The notes beneath the pieces are model-generated. The model was not told the DNA's origin. It made no database searches and saw only the letters and a program-made list of their open reading frames with translations. A DNA stretch of 49,264 nt from positions 1 to 49,264 of the forward strand of contig JADYZU010000024.1 of assembly GCA_020852925.1 (NCBI GenBank), in the 5' to 3' direction. The translations under genes were made by a program, and so were the position numbers. Position 1 is the first letter of the stretch, and every line of letters starts with the position of its first letter. This stretch comes from Rubellimicrobium sp. Its GTDB lineage: Bacteria; Pseudomonadota; Alphaproteobacteria; Rhodobacterales; Rhodobacteraceae. Positions 35,746 to 44,142 of this stretch are shown here, in pieces.

Positions 35746-36528
35746 ATGTTGTCCTACCAGCACGGCTATCACGCCGGAAACCTGGCCGATGTCCACAAGC
35801 ACGCGGTGCTGGCGTGGTGCCTCGACTATCTGGCGCAGAAGGACAAGCCGCTCAGCTATCTCGAGACCCATGCCGGACGCGGGCTTTATGATCTGGGCGC
35901 GCCCGAGGCGCTGCGCACCGGCGAGGCGGCGGCGGGAATCGGGCGGGTCGGGCACTGGTTCGCGCCGGATCATCCCTTTGCCCGCGCTGAAGAGGCGGTG
36001 CGCGCGCGCCACGGCGCGCGGGCCTATGGCGGATCGCCCCTGATCGCGGCCGCCCTGCTGCGGCCGGGGGACCGGATGCATCTGGCGGAACTGCACCCGC
36101 AGGAACATGCGGCGCTCGGGGCGGCGATGGCGGGGGTGCGGCCGGCGGTGCGTGTCCTGCGGCAGGACGGCGCGGACATGGCGCTGGCGCTGGCCCCGCC
36201 CGAACCGCGCCGGGGCCTGGCCCTGGTCGATCCCTCGTGGGAGGTGAAGGGCGAACTGGACAGCATCCCCGCGCTGATGCGCCGGCTCCATCGCAAGTGG
36301 AACGTGGGCGTCCTCATCCTGTGGTATCCGATCCTGCGCGAGGGGCCGCACGGCGCCATGGGCGCCGGTCTGGCCGCCGCCCTGCCCGGCAGCCTCCTGC
36401 ACGAGGTGGCCTTTCCCCCCGCCCGGCCCGGCCACCGGATGGTGGGATCGGGCCTGGTCATCGTGAACCCGCCCTGGGGGGTGCAGGCGGAACTGGATCG
36501 ACTATCACGCCTTTTCGCGGGGCTGTGA
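35746..36528 (+). CDS. rlmJ: 23S rRNA (adenine(2030)-N6)-methyltransferase RlmJ
   Basis: A 260-residue SAM-dependent methyltransferase for A2030 of 23S rRNA. The N-terminus MLSYQHGYHAGNLADVHKHAVL is diagnostic. The catalytic N6-adenine motif IV, DPPY in E. coli, reads DPSWE here (near residue 164). Position-equivalent DPSYE variants are my recollection from other alphaproteobacteria, not checked. GGCGGAGG precedes ATG 35746. It diverges from the TerC gene. Confidence 0.9.
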   Translation: MLSYQHGYHAGNLADVHKHAVLAWCLDYLAQKDKPLSYLETHAGRGLYDLGAPEALRTGEAAAGIGRVGHWFAPDHPFARAEEAVRARHGARAYGGSPLIAAALLRPGDRMHLAELHPQEHAALGAAMAGVRPAVRVLRQDGADMALALAPPEPRRGLALVDPSWEVKGELDSIPALMRRLHRKWNVGVLILWYPILREGPHGAMGAGLAAALPGSLLHEVAFPPARPGHRMVGSGLVIVNPPWGVQAELDRLSRLFAGL

Positions 36529-36584
36529 CCGGCAAGGCGCGCGCGGCGTTTGCATTGCGGCCGGACTGGCCCTAACAGAGGCGC

Positions 36585-37034
36585 ATGATCGACCTGCTGC
36601 GCCGCCTTCTTGCCCCCGCGCCCGCCCCGCTTCCCGATCCGGATGCGCGGCTTGCGCTGTCGGCGCTGCTGGTGCGGGTGGCGAAATCGGATGCGGTCTA
36701 CCGCCCCGAGGAGATTGCCCGCATCGACCGGATCATCGCCGCGCGCTATGGCCTCAACCCGGTCGAGGCGATGCGCCTGCGCGCCCGCGCCGAAGAGATC
36801 GAGCGCGACGCCCCCGACACCGTGCGCTTCACCCGCGCGATCAAGGAGGCGGTGCCCTTCGAGGATCGCCTTGGCGTGGCCGAGGCGCTGTGGTCGGTGG
36901 TGATCGCCGACGGCACCCGCGGCGACGAGGAAACCGCCCTGCTGCGGACGGTCGCGCCGCTTCTGGGCCTGTCGGACCCCGACAATGCGCTGGCCCGCCA
37001 GCGCGCCGAATCCACCCTGGCGGCGCGACGATGA
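36585..37034 (+). CDS. TerB family tellurite resistance-like protein
   Basis: A 149-residue, mostly helical protein with the TerB fold: ALSALLVRVAKSDAVYRPEEIARIDRII, then ALWSVVIADGTRGDEETALLRTVAPLLGLSD, in which acidic pairs may bind metal. Its stop overlaps the next start (ATGA), so the two are translationally coupled. TerB domains occur in varied stress and envelope systems; no specific role is assigned. Confidence 0.8.
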   Translation: MIDLLRRLLAPAPAPLPDPDARLALSALLVRVAKSDAVYRPEEIARIDRIIAARYGLNPVEAMRLRARAEEIERDAPDTVRFTRAIKEAVPFEDRLGVAEALWSVVIADGTRGDEETALLRTVAPLLGLSDPDNALARQRAESTLAARR

Positions 37035-37792
37035 TCGCGGCGCTGCCCATGTATCTGCGGGCCGAGAACCGCGCGGCCCATGACCTGTTCTGGGGGCTGG
37101 TGCGCGACGGGCTGCGCGCGCGCGGCATCGAGGCGCCCGATTCCCTCGACCATGAACTTGGGCCGATGGAGGGATGGGCGCGGCCCGACCTTGTTCTCGG
37201 GCAGATCTGCAACCTGCCGTGGCGGCTGCGGTTGCGCGGCAAGGTGACGCTGATCGGCGCGGCCGACCATGGCCTTGGCGACTGCACGCCCGGCCATTAC
37301 TACAGCGTGCTGGTGGCCCGCACCGCCGACGCCCGGCGCGACCCCGCCGAACTGGCACGCCGCTTTGCCTATAACGACGCGACCTCCAATTCCGGCTGGG
37401 GCGCGCCCTGGTTCTGGGCGCAGGCGCGGGGCCATGCGCTCATGCCCCGTCTCGAGACCGGATCGCATGCCGAAAGCGCGCGCGCCGTCCTTGACGGTGC
37501 GGCCGATCTGGCGGCGATCGACGCGATCACCTGGCGCAATCTGCTGCGCTGGTGGCCCGGGGCCGCGGGGCTGAGCGTGATCGGGCGCACCGGATCGACC
37601 CCCGGCATGACCTTCATCAGCCGCCCCGGCGTCGATCCGCGGCCGTATTTCGACGCGATCTCGGACGCGATCGTGGCGCTGCCCGGGCCCGAGGCCGTGC
37701 TTCTGGGCCTGCGCGCGGTGGTGGTGCTGCCGCCGACCGACTATGACCTGCCCCTGCCCCCCGACCCCGGGGATCTGCGCGCAACGGCCTGA
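37031..37792 (+). CDS. Phosphonate-binding protein-like (PhnD-type), no signal peptide
   Basis: A 253-residue protein resembling the periplasmic phosphonate-binding PhnD fold (PF12974-like): PDLVLGQICNLPWRLRLRGKV, GHYYSVLVARTADARRD and FAYNDATSNSGWGAPWFW. It begins MIAALPMYLRAENRAAHD with no signal sequence, so it probably acts in the cytoplasm. No permease or ATPase accompanies it directly. A role as a sensor or enzyme is possible but unknown. It is coupled to terB. Confidence 0.7.
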   Translation: MIAALPMYLRAENRAAHDLFWGLVRDGLRARGIEAPDSLDHELGPMEGWARPDLVLGQICNLPWRLRLRGKVTLIGAADHGLGDCTPGHYYSVLVARTADARRDPAELARRFAYNDATSNSGWGAPWFWAQARGHALMPRLETGSHAESARAVLDGAADLAAIDAITWRNLLRWWPGAAGLSVIGRTGSTPGMTFISRPGVDPRPYFDAISDAIVALPGPEAVLLGLRAVVVLPPTDYDLPLPPDPGDLRATA

Positions 37793-37907
37793 AAGTCCGC
37801 GCAAGGCATCCGCCCTGCCCAGTTACCCTGGGGCATTCGCGCGCGACGCCATTGCAAATTGCCGCGAGATGGGGTGCACTCCGCCCACCAACAGGGAAAC
37901 AGAGATC

Positions 37908-38684
37908 GTGAACACCACGGCGCCGGTCATCGAGATCCGGGACTTGCACAAGTCCTACGGATCGCTTGAGGTTCTCAAGGGCGTGTCGATCACCGCCCGC
38001 GCGGGCCATGTCGTGGCGATGATCGGATCCTCGGGATCGGGGAAATCCACGCTCCTGCGGTGCTGCAACCTGCTCGAGGACAGCCAGCAGGGCGATGTGG
38101 TGTTCTGCGGCGAACCCGTGCGCTGGAAGGGCACGGGCCTGGGCCGCCGGCCGGCCGATCACGCGCAACTGGTCCGCATCCGCACCAACCTGTCGATGGT
38201 GTTCCAGCAGTTCAACCTGTGGTCGCATCTGTCGGTCCTCCAGAACGTGATGGAGGCGCCGGTGCAGGTGCTGCGCCGCGACCGGGCCGAGGTCGAATCG
38301 AAGGCCCGCCACTATCTCGAGAAGGTGGGCATCGGCGACAAGGCCGACGCCTGGCCCGCGCAGCTTTCGGGCGGCCAGCAACAGCGCGCCGCCATCGCCC
38401 GCGCCTTGTGCATGGAGCCGAAGGCGCTCTTGTTCGACGAGCCGACATCGGCGCTCGATCCCGAACTGGAACAGGAGGTGGTGCGCGTGATCAAGGCGCT
38501 GGCCGACGAGGGGCGCACCATGATCATCGTCACCCATGACATGAAACTGGCCGCCGACGTGGCCGATCATGTGGTGTTCCTGCACCGCGGCCTGATCGAG
38601 GAGGAAGGCCCGCCCGAAACGCTGTTCGGCGCGCCGAAATCCGAACGCCTGCGCCAGTTCCTGTCGCATTCGGTGCCGGCATGA
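37908..38684 (+). CDS. Polar amino acid/amine ABC transporter, ATP-binding protein
   Basis: A 258-residue ATPase of the GlnQ/HisP/OccP type. Walker A is GSSGSGKST (near 40-48), the Q-loop FQQFNLW, the ABC signature LSGGQQQR and Walker B LLFDEPTSALDP, followed by the His-switch VTHD. The start is GTG at 37908, just before TAPVIEIRDLHKSYG; an in-frame ATG at 37869 is possible but has no clear ribosome site. Its TGA overlaps the next start (ATGA). Confidence 0.92.
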   Translation: MNTTAPVIEIRDLHKSYGSLEVLKGVSITARAGHVVAMIGSSGSGKSTLLRCCNLLEDSQQGDVVFCGEPVRWKGTGLGRRPADHAQLVRIRTNLSMVFQQFNLWSHLSVLQNVMEAPVQVLRRDRAEVESKARHYLEKVGIGDKADAWPAQLSGGQQQRAAIARALCMEPKALLFDEPTSALDPELEQEVVRVIKALADEGRTMIIVTHDMKLAADVADHVVFLHRGLIEEEGPPETLFGAPKSERLRQFLSHSVPA

Positions 38685-39442
38685 CCCGTCACCCGGCCCT
38701 GTCGGTGCCGAAGGTTCCGGCGCAGAAGATTCTGGCGGCGCTGGTTCTGGCGGCCTGCGCCCTTCCGGCGGGGGCCGAAACCTACACGATCTGCACCGAG
38801 GCCGATTATCCGCCCTACATGGCGATGGACGCGGACGGGAACCTGTTCGGCTTTGACCATGATCTCGGGCTGGCGATCTGCGCCGCGCTCGGCGCCGACT
38901 GCGGCTGGAACGTGCTGCCCTTTGCCGACATCCTCGATACCGTGGCGGCGGGGGGCTGCGATCTTGCCATCGCCTCGCTGGCCGCGACCCCCGCGCGCCG
39001 CGAGATCGTCGATTTTTCCGACCCCTACTTTCCCGGCGGGCCGGGGGCCGGGGTCTTTGCCGGGATGAACCCCTCGATCCCCATCGAGGGCGCGCGCATC
39101 GGCGTGCAGGCCGGCACCATCCATGCCGAACACCTGGCCGCCACCGGGCGCGAGGTCGTGACCTTCGCCACCAATGCCGAGGCGCTGGCGGCGCTGGCCG
39201 CGCGGCAGGTCGATCTGGTCTTCACCTCGGACTCGGTGATGCGGCGCGCGCAGGAACTCCAGTATCCGGGGCTGCGCCTGGTCGGGGTCGAGGAATTCGA
39301 AGGCTGGGGAACCGCCGTCGCGGTGCGGCGCGGCAATGACGGGCTGCGCGACCGCATCTCGGAGGCGATCCACGCGCTTCTGGGCGACGGCAGCATCGGC
39401 CGGTTGCAGGACCGCTGGTTCAACGCCGGCATCACCACATGA
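38681..39442 (+). CDS. Periplasmic substrate-binding protein, family 3 (first of two)
   Basis: A 253-residue secreted binding protein. The signal peptide ends near LPAGA-ET. The mature domain has YTICTEADYPPYMAMDADGNL and VDFSDPYF, typical of polar amino acid, opine or polyamine-type binding proteins. It is 29 bases before a second paralogous binding protein, from which it differs strongly in sequence, so the transporter may take two ligands. Confidence 0.88.
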   Translation: MTRHPALSVPKVPAQKILAALVLAACALPAGAETYTICTEADYPPYMAMDADGNLFGFDHDLGLAICAALGADCGWNVLPFADILDTVAAGGCDLAIASLAATPARREIVDFSDPYFPGGPGAGVFAGMNPSIPIEGARIGVQAGTIHAEHLAATGREVVTFATNAEALAALAARQVDLVFTSDSVMRRAQELQYPGLRLVGVEEFEGWGTAVAVRRGNDGLRDRISEAIHALLGDGSIGRLQDRWFNAGITT

Positions 39443-39471
39443 AACCGATCACCACCAACGGGAGAGTGACC

Positions 39472-40200
39472 ATGAAGAAACTGACCCTTGCCACCGCGAT
39501 CGCCGCGCTTGCGGCGACGGCCGGCCTTGCGCAGGAAGTGGTGCGCATCGGCACCGAGGGCGCCTATCCTCCGTACAACTTCATCAACGATGCCGGCGAA
39601 CTCGACGGGTTCGAGCGCGAACTGGGCGATGCGATCTGCGCCCATGCCGGCCTGACCTGCGAATGGGTCACGAACGACTGGGATTCGATCATCCCCAACC
39701 TCACCTCGGGCAATTACGACGTGATCATGGCGGGCATGTCGATCACCCCCGAACGGGACGAGGTGGTGGACTTCTCGCAGGATTACTATCCGGCCACGCC
39801 TTCGGCCTATCTCGGGCTGACGGCCGATGCCGATATCGGGGGCACGGTCGCGGCGCAGGTCTCGACCATCCAGGCGGCCTATGTCGCCGAATCGGGCGCG
39901 ACGCTGCTTGAATTCGCCACGCCCGAGGAAACCATCCAGTCGGTGCGCGACGGCGAGGCCGATGCGGTCTTTGCCGATTACGACTATCTCGCGCCGGTCG
40001 CTGCGGCGTCGGGGGGCGAGCTGGTGTTCGTGGGCGAGCGGGTGCCGCTGGGCGGCGGTGTCGGCGCCGCCTTCCGCGAGGGCGACGACACGCTGCGTGG
40101 CCAGTGGGACGCGGCGCTGGCGGCGATGAAGGCGGACGGTTCGCTGAACACGCTGCTGGCCAAGTGGTTCTCGGACGCAGCCGAAGTGCCGCAATACTGA
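39472..40200 (+). CDS. Periplasmic substrate-binding protein, family 3 (second of two)
   Basis: A 242-residue binding protein. Signal peptide KKLTLATAIAALAATAGLA, then the mature VVRIGTEGAYPPYNFINDAG, EVVDFSQDYYPATPSAYLGL and GEADAVFADYDYL. GGGAGAG precedes ATG 39472. The hairpin at 40225 lies just after its stop and may raise its level over the permeases. The ligand is unknown. Confidence 0.9.
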   Translation: MKKLTLATAIAALAATAGLAQEVVRIGTEGAYPPYNFINDAGELDGFERELGDAICAHAGLTCEWVTNDWDSIIPNLTSGNYDVIMAGMSITPERDEVVDFSQDYYPATPSAYLGLTADADIGGTVAAQVSTIQAAYVAESGATLLEFATPEETIQSVRDGEADAVFADYDYLAPVAAASGGELVFVGERVPLGGGVGAAFREGDDTLRGQWDAALAAMKADGSLNTLLAKWFSDAAEVPQY

Positions 40201-40224
40201 GCGGCCCCGCCGCACCCTGACCCC

Positions 40225-40249
40225 GTGCGGGGGGCATCCCCCCCCGCAC
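40225..40249 (+). other. Intercistronic hairpin between binding-protein and permease genes
   Basis: A 10-bp stem GTGCGGGGGG (40225-40234) and CCCCCCGCAC (40240-40249) with loop catcc, between the second binding-protein gene and the permease start at 40285. Such hairpins often protect the upstream message so that binding protein exceeds permease. Confidence 0.7.
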
Positions 40250-40284
40250 CCCCTGCGCAAGGCCCCCCTTGCGAGAGGTGAGCG

Positions 40285-41172
40285 ATGTTCGAATTCTGCA
40301 CCGACCACGACACGCTGGGCAACCTGGCCTGGATGGCCTGCTCTCTGACCACCGCCAAGCATGCCGCGCTCTACTGGTCGGTCGGGACCGTGCTTGTGCT
40401 GCTTGCGGTCACCGCGCCGGCGGCGCTGGCGGTGGGCTTTGGCGGGGCGATGGCGGCGCGGTCGCGCATCCCGCCCGTGGCCTGGCTGGGACGCGGCTAT
40501 ATCGCGGTGGTGCGCGGGGTGCCCGACATCGCCTTTTTCCTGTTCTTCGTCATCGCGCTGGACCAGCTGTTCGAATATCTCCGCCACCGGGTGAAATGCC
40601 CGGACTGGACCGCGCCGGTGCGGCAGGGCAGCAACTTCATCGTCTGCCCCGAGGCCAAGCTGCCGCTCTCGACCGCGCCGCAGGTCTGGCACGAGGTCTA
40701 TGGCTTCATGCTGGCGGTCATCACCTTTGCCATCATCTTCGGCGCCTTCGCCGCGAACGTCCTTTACGGGGCGATGCGCGCCGTGCCGCGCGCGCAGATG
40801 GAGACCGCCGAAGCCTATGGCATGTCGCAGCGGCAGGCGTTCCGGCGCGTGCTGGTGCCGCAGATGTGGGTCTATGCCCTGCCCGGCCTGTCGAACCTGT
40901 GGATGGTGCTGGTCAAGGCCACGCCGCTGCTGTTCCTGCTGGGCGTGCGCGACATCGTCTACTGGGCGCGCGAACTGGGCGGGACCAAGACCCCGCAATT
41001 CACCGATTACCCGCATGGCGACTGGCGGATGTGGTATTTCCTGGCGCTGCTGGTCTTCTACCTGATCCTGACCCGCGTCAGCGAGATCGGCCTTGACCGG
41101 GTGATGCGCCGCCTCACGCGCGGGCAGGCCACCTCCGGCGGCGAGGCCGAACGAAAGGCGCTGGCGACATGA
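40285..41172 (+). CDS. Polar amino acid/amine ABC transporter permease (first)
   Basis: A 295-residue HisMQ-type permease with about five membrane helices. The coupling (EAA) loop is ETAEAYGMSQRQAFRRVLVPQ. A hydrophilic insertion (about residues 92-130, with KCPDWTAPVRQGSN and two cysteines) lies between helices. Its stop overlaps the second permease start (ATGA). Confidence 0.9.
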   Translation: MFEFCTDHDTLGNLAWMACSLTTAKHAALYWSVGTVLVLLAVTAPAALAVGFGGAMAARSRIPPVAWLGRGYIAVVRGVPDIAFFLFFVIALDQLFEYLRHRVKCPDWTAPVRQGSNFIVCPEAKLPLSTAPQVWHEVYGFMLAVITFAIIFGAFAANVLYGAMRAVPRAQMETAEAYGMSQRQAFRRVLVPQMWVYALPGLSNLWMVLVKATPLLFLLGVRDIVYWARELGGTKTPQFTDYPHGDWRMWYFLALLVFYLILTRVSEIGLDRVMRRLTRGQATSGGEAERKALAT

Positions 41173-42056
41173 GCTGCTGGGAAACCGTGCGCTCCTATGC
41201 GCTGCGTTCGCTGCTGTCGGACACGACGACGGTCGATTTCACGCTGGGCGGCTGGTGGTCGCTGGGCCTGACGCGCCATGTCGAATTCACGATCGAGGTC
41301 GAGAAGCTCCTGCCGCGCACGGATTTCACGCTGTGCCAGCAGGTGACGCTGATCGGATCGGGATTGATCTGGAACGTCTATTTCGGGGCGCTGACGCTGA
41401 TCGCGGGATTCTTCCTTGCCACGGCGATCGCGCTGGCGCGGCAGTCGCCGCGCGCGCTCCTGCGCAAGCCCGCGCAATGGTTCATCTTCGTGTTCCGTGG
41501 CAGCCCGCTCTTCATCCAGTTCTTCTTCGGCTACTTCTGCTTCCTCTCGCTCAAGACCTGGAACCCGGCCTTCGCGCCCTTCACCTCGGCGGCGCTGGGG
41601 GCGGCGGTGGTGCTGTTCCTGAACACCGCCGCCTATTCGGCCGAAATCTTTCGCGGCGCGCTGCTGTCGATCCCGAAGGGCGATACCGAGGCGGCCGATG
41701 CCTATGGCCTGTCGGGCTGGCCGCGCTTTCGCCGCATCGTCTGGCCGACCATGCTGCGCCTGGCCTGGCCCGCCTACACCAACGAGGCGATCTTCCTGTT
41801 CCACTCGACCACGCTCGTGTTCTTCTCGGGCTTTCCGGCCGCGAACCAGAGGGGGGACGCCCTCTATTATGCGTCCTATTTCGCGGACAAGACCTACAAC
41901 CCCTTCGTCCCCTACCCCATCCTTGCAGGGTATTTCATCCTGCTCACGCTGATCATCATCGGGCTTTTCGGTATGATGAACCGGCGTCTCAACCGCCATC
42001 TGCCTCAGGACCGCAAGGCCCGCCTCAGGTTCAGACCCGCACAGGTGCTGAGATGA
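41169..42056 (+). CDS. Polar amino acid/amine ABC transporter permease (second)
   Basis: A 295-residue partner permease with an extended N-terminal region of about 70 residues before the first clear helix (LIWNVYFGALTLIAGFFLA). The EAA loop is DTEAADAYGLSGWPRFRRIVWP. With the ATPase and the other permease it completes an importer. Its stop overlaps the next gene (ATGA), so import and ligase genes are coupled. Confidence 0.9.
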   Translation: MSCWETVRSYALRSLLSDTTTVDFTLGGWWSLGLTRHVEFTIEVEKLLPRTDFTLCQQVTLIGSGLIWNVYFGALTLIAGFFLATAIALARQSPRALLRKPAQWFIFVFRGSPLFIQFFFGYFCFLSLKTWNPAFAPFTSAALGAAVVLFLNTAAYSAEIFRGALLSIPKGDTEAADAYGLSGWPRFRRIVWPTMLRLAWPAYTNEAIFLFHSTTLVFFSGFPAANQRGDALYYASYFADKTYNPFVPYPILAGYFILLTLIIIGLFGMMNRRLNRHLPQDRKARLRFRPAQVLR

Positions 42057-43381
42057 GCTGGCTTGACGACCATCCCGAAATCCGCAACGTCCGATTAGGC
42101 ACGGCCGACCTCAACGGCCAGCCGCGCGGCAAGCGCGTGCCGATCCGCTTTGCCCGCAAATACGAGGAAGAGGGCACGCGGTTCCCGCTGTCGGTGCTCA
42201 ACCTCGACATCTGGGGCGAGGATGTGGAGGATTCCCCCCTCGTCTTCGAAATCGGCGATCCCGACGGCGTGCTGATGCCGACCGAGCGCGGCTATGTGCC
42301 GATGCCCTGGCTGGCCACCCCCTCGGCCTACATGCCGATGTGGATGTTCAACGAGAACGGCACCCCCTTTGACGGCGATCCGCGCCATGCGCTGGCGCGG
42401 GTGGTCGAACGCTACAAGGCGCTTGGCCTGACGCCGGTGGTGGCGACCGAGATGGAGTTCTACCTTGTCGACGATTCGGGGTCGGAAATCCGCCAGCCGG
42501 CCTCGCCACGGTCGGGCAAGCGGCGGCCGGGGGCCGAAATCCTGTCGCTGCGCGCGCTCGACGCCTTTGACGGGTTCTTCACCGACCTCTACGACGCCCT
42601 CGACGCCATGGACATCCCGGCCGAAGCGGCCAGTTCCGAAGTGGGCCTCGGCCAGTTCGAGATCAACCTCAGCCACGTCCCCGACGCCCTGCGCGCCGCC
42701 GACGACGCCTGGCTGTTCAAGATGCTGGTGCGCGGACTGGCCCGCAACCACGGCTTTGCCGCGAGTTTCATGGCCAAGCCCTACGAGGATTACGCCGGCA
42801 ACGGGCTGCACATGCATTTCAGCGTGCTGGACAAGGACGGCAACAACGCCTTCGCCGACGGCACGTTCGAGGGCACGCCCCTTCTGCGCAACGCCATCGC
42901 CGGCTGCCTGAAGGGGATCAACAAGCTGGCGCTGGTGTTCGCGCCGCATGCCAACAGCTATGACCGCCTTGTCCCCGAAAGCCACGCGCCCACCGGCATC
43001 TGCTGGGCCTACGAGAACCGCACCGCCTCGATCCGGGTGCCGGGCGGCAGTTTCGGCGCGCGCCGGATCGAGCATCGCGTGGCCGGGGGCGACGTGAACC
43101 CCTATCTCTTCATCGCGGCGGTGCTGGGATCGGCGCTCATCGGGATCGAGGACGGGCTGAAGCCGCCGCCGCCGATCGAGGGCAACGCCTACGAGCAGGA
43201 TCTCGAACAGATTCCCGACACCTGGGAACAGGCGATCGAGACTTTCGACAACCCGTTCGTGCAGCGCATCTTTCCGCAGCAACTCATCGACAACCTGATC
43301 GCGACCAAGCGGCAGGAGCTGCACTACATGACCGAACTGACCCCGCGCCAGCAACTCGAGCTCTACCTCGACACGGTCTGA
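42053..43381 (+). CDS. Glutamine synthetase-like gamma-glutamyl amine ligase (first)
   Basis: A 442-residue glutamine synthetase-family protein of the PuuA-type branch. Metal and ATP motifs are ATEMEFYLVD, SSEVGLGQFEINL, NGLHMHFSVLD and CWAYENRTASIRVP. The flap loop that in true glutamine synthetase carries Glu327 (YEAP) reads SHAPTG here, so ammonia chemistry is unlikely and an amine is the more likely acceptor. The paralogue at 44139 differs widely. The substrate is unknown. Confidence 0.85.
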   Translation: MSWLDDHPEIRNVRLGTADLNGQPRGKRVPIRFARKYEEEGTRFPLSVLNLDIWGEDVEDSPLVFEIGDPDGVLMPTERGYVPMPWLATPSAYMPMWMFNENGTPFDGDPRHALARVVERYKALGLTPVVATEMEFYLVDDSGSEIRQPASPRSGKRRPGAEILSLRALDAFDGFFTDLYDALDAMDIPAEAASSEVGLGQFEINLSHVPDALRAADDAWLFKMLVRGLARNHGFAASFMAKPYEDYAGNGLHMHFSVLDKDGNNAFADGTFEGTPLLRNAIAGCLKGINKLALVFAPHANSYDRLVPESHAPTGICWAYENRTASIRVPGGSFGARRIEHRVAGGDVNPYLFIAAVLGSALIGIEDGLKPPPPIEGNAYEQDLEQIPDTWEQAIETFDNPFVQRIFPQQLIDNLIATKRQELHYMTELTPRQQLELYLDTV

Positions 43382-43395
43382 ACCGCATCCCCCCT

Positions 43396-43421
43396 GCCCC
43401 CGCTTGCCGCAAGGCGGGGGC
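43396..43421 (+). terminator. Hairpin between the first ligase and the amidotransferase
   Basis: Arms GCCCCCGC-TTG and CAAG-GCGGGGGC pair with one bulge, followed by cttcactacattt. It lies 15 bases after the ligase stop. It may be a terminator or a partial one, as the operon continues on the same strand 38 bases later. Confidence 0.5.
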
Positions 43422-43458
43422 TTCACTACATTTGGCCAAGGCCAGACACAGGTTTTCC

Positions 43459-44142
43459 ATGCTCATCGGCATCCTTCAGACCGGACGCGCGCCCGACGCG
43501 CTGCAACCGGACCACGGCGATTATCCCGACCTCTTCCAGCGGCTTCTGGGCGGGCGGGATTTCACCTTCCGCACCTATGCGGTGCTCGACGGGGTTCTGC
43601 CCGACGATCCGCACGAATGCGACGGCTGGCTCATCACCGGGTCGCGCCATGCCACCTACGAGGATCACCCCTGGATCCCGCGCCTTGAATCCTTCATCCG
43701 CCGCACCCACGCGGCCGATGTGCCGATGGTCGGCATCTGTTTCGGCCACCAGATCATCGCGCAGGCGATGGGCGGCAAGGTGGCGAAACATCCCGGCGGC
43801 TGGGCGGTGGGGCGCACCGAATACGACTGGGGCGGAGAGAAGGTCGCGCTCAATGCCTGGCATCAGGATCAGGTGGTCGCGCGGCCCGATGGCGCCGAAC
43901 TGATCGCCACCAACGACTTCTGCGAGAACGCGGCGCTGCTTTACGGCGACCGGATGCTGACCATGCAGGCGCATCCCGAGTTCACCCGCAGCTTTGCCGC
44001 AGACATCATCGAGAAGCGCGGCCGCGGCCTTGTGCCCGATCCGCTGCTCGATGCCGCGCTGGAGCGGGCGGGACAGGGCACCGACAGCCCCGAAGTCGCC
44101 GACCGGATCGAACGGTTCCTCAAGACGCGGCAGGTGGCATGA
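43459..44142 (+). CDS. Class I glutamine amidotransferase-like protein
   Basis: A 227-residue GATase1 protein. Nucleophile Cys94 lies in GICFGHQ and the His/Glu pair at 172/174 in QAHPEF. It has no fused synthase domain. In this operon it may hydrolyse a gamma-glutamyl intermediate as PuuD does in E. coli, though PuuD carries a different elbow (GICRG). That role is inferred from context. The stop overlaps the second ligase start. Confidence 0.8.
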   Translation: MLIGILQTGRAPDALQPDHGDYPDLFQRLLGGRDFTFRTYAVLDGVLPDDPHECDGWLITGSRHATYEDHPWIPRLESFIRRTHAADVPMVGICFGHQIIAQAMGGKVAKHPGGWAVGRTEYDWGGEKVALNAWHQDQVVARPDGAELIATNDFCENAALLYGDRMLTMQAHPEFTRSFAADIIEKRGRGLVPDPLLDAALERAGQGTDSPEVADRIERFLKTRQVA

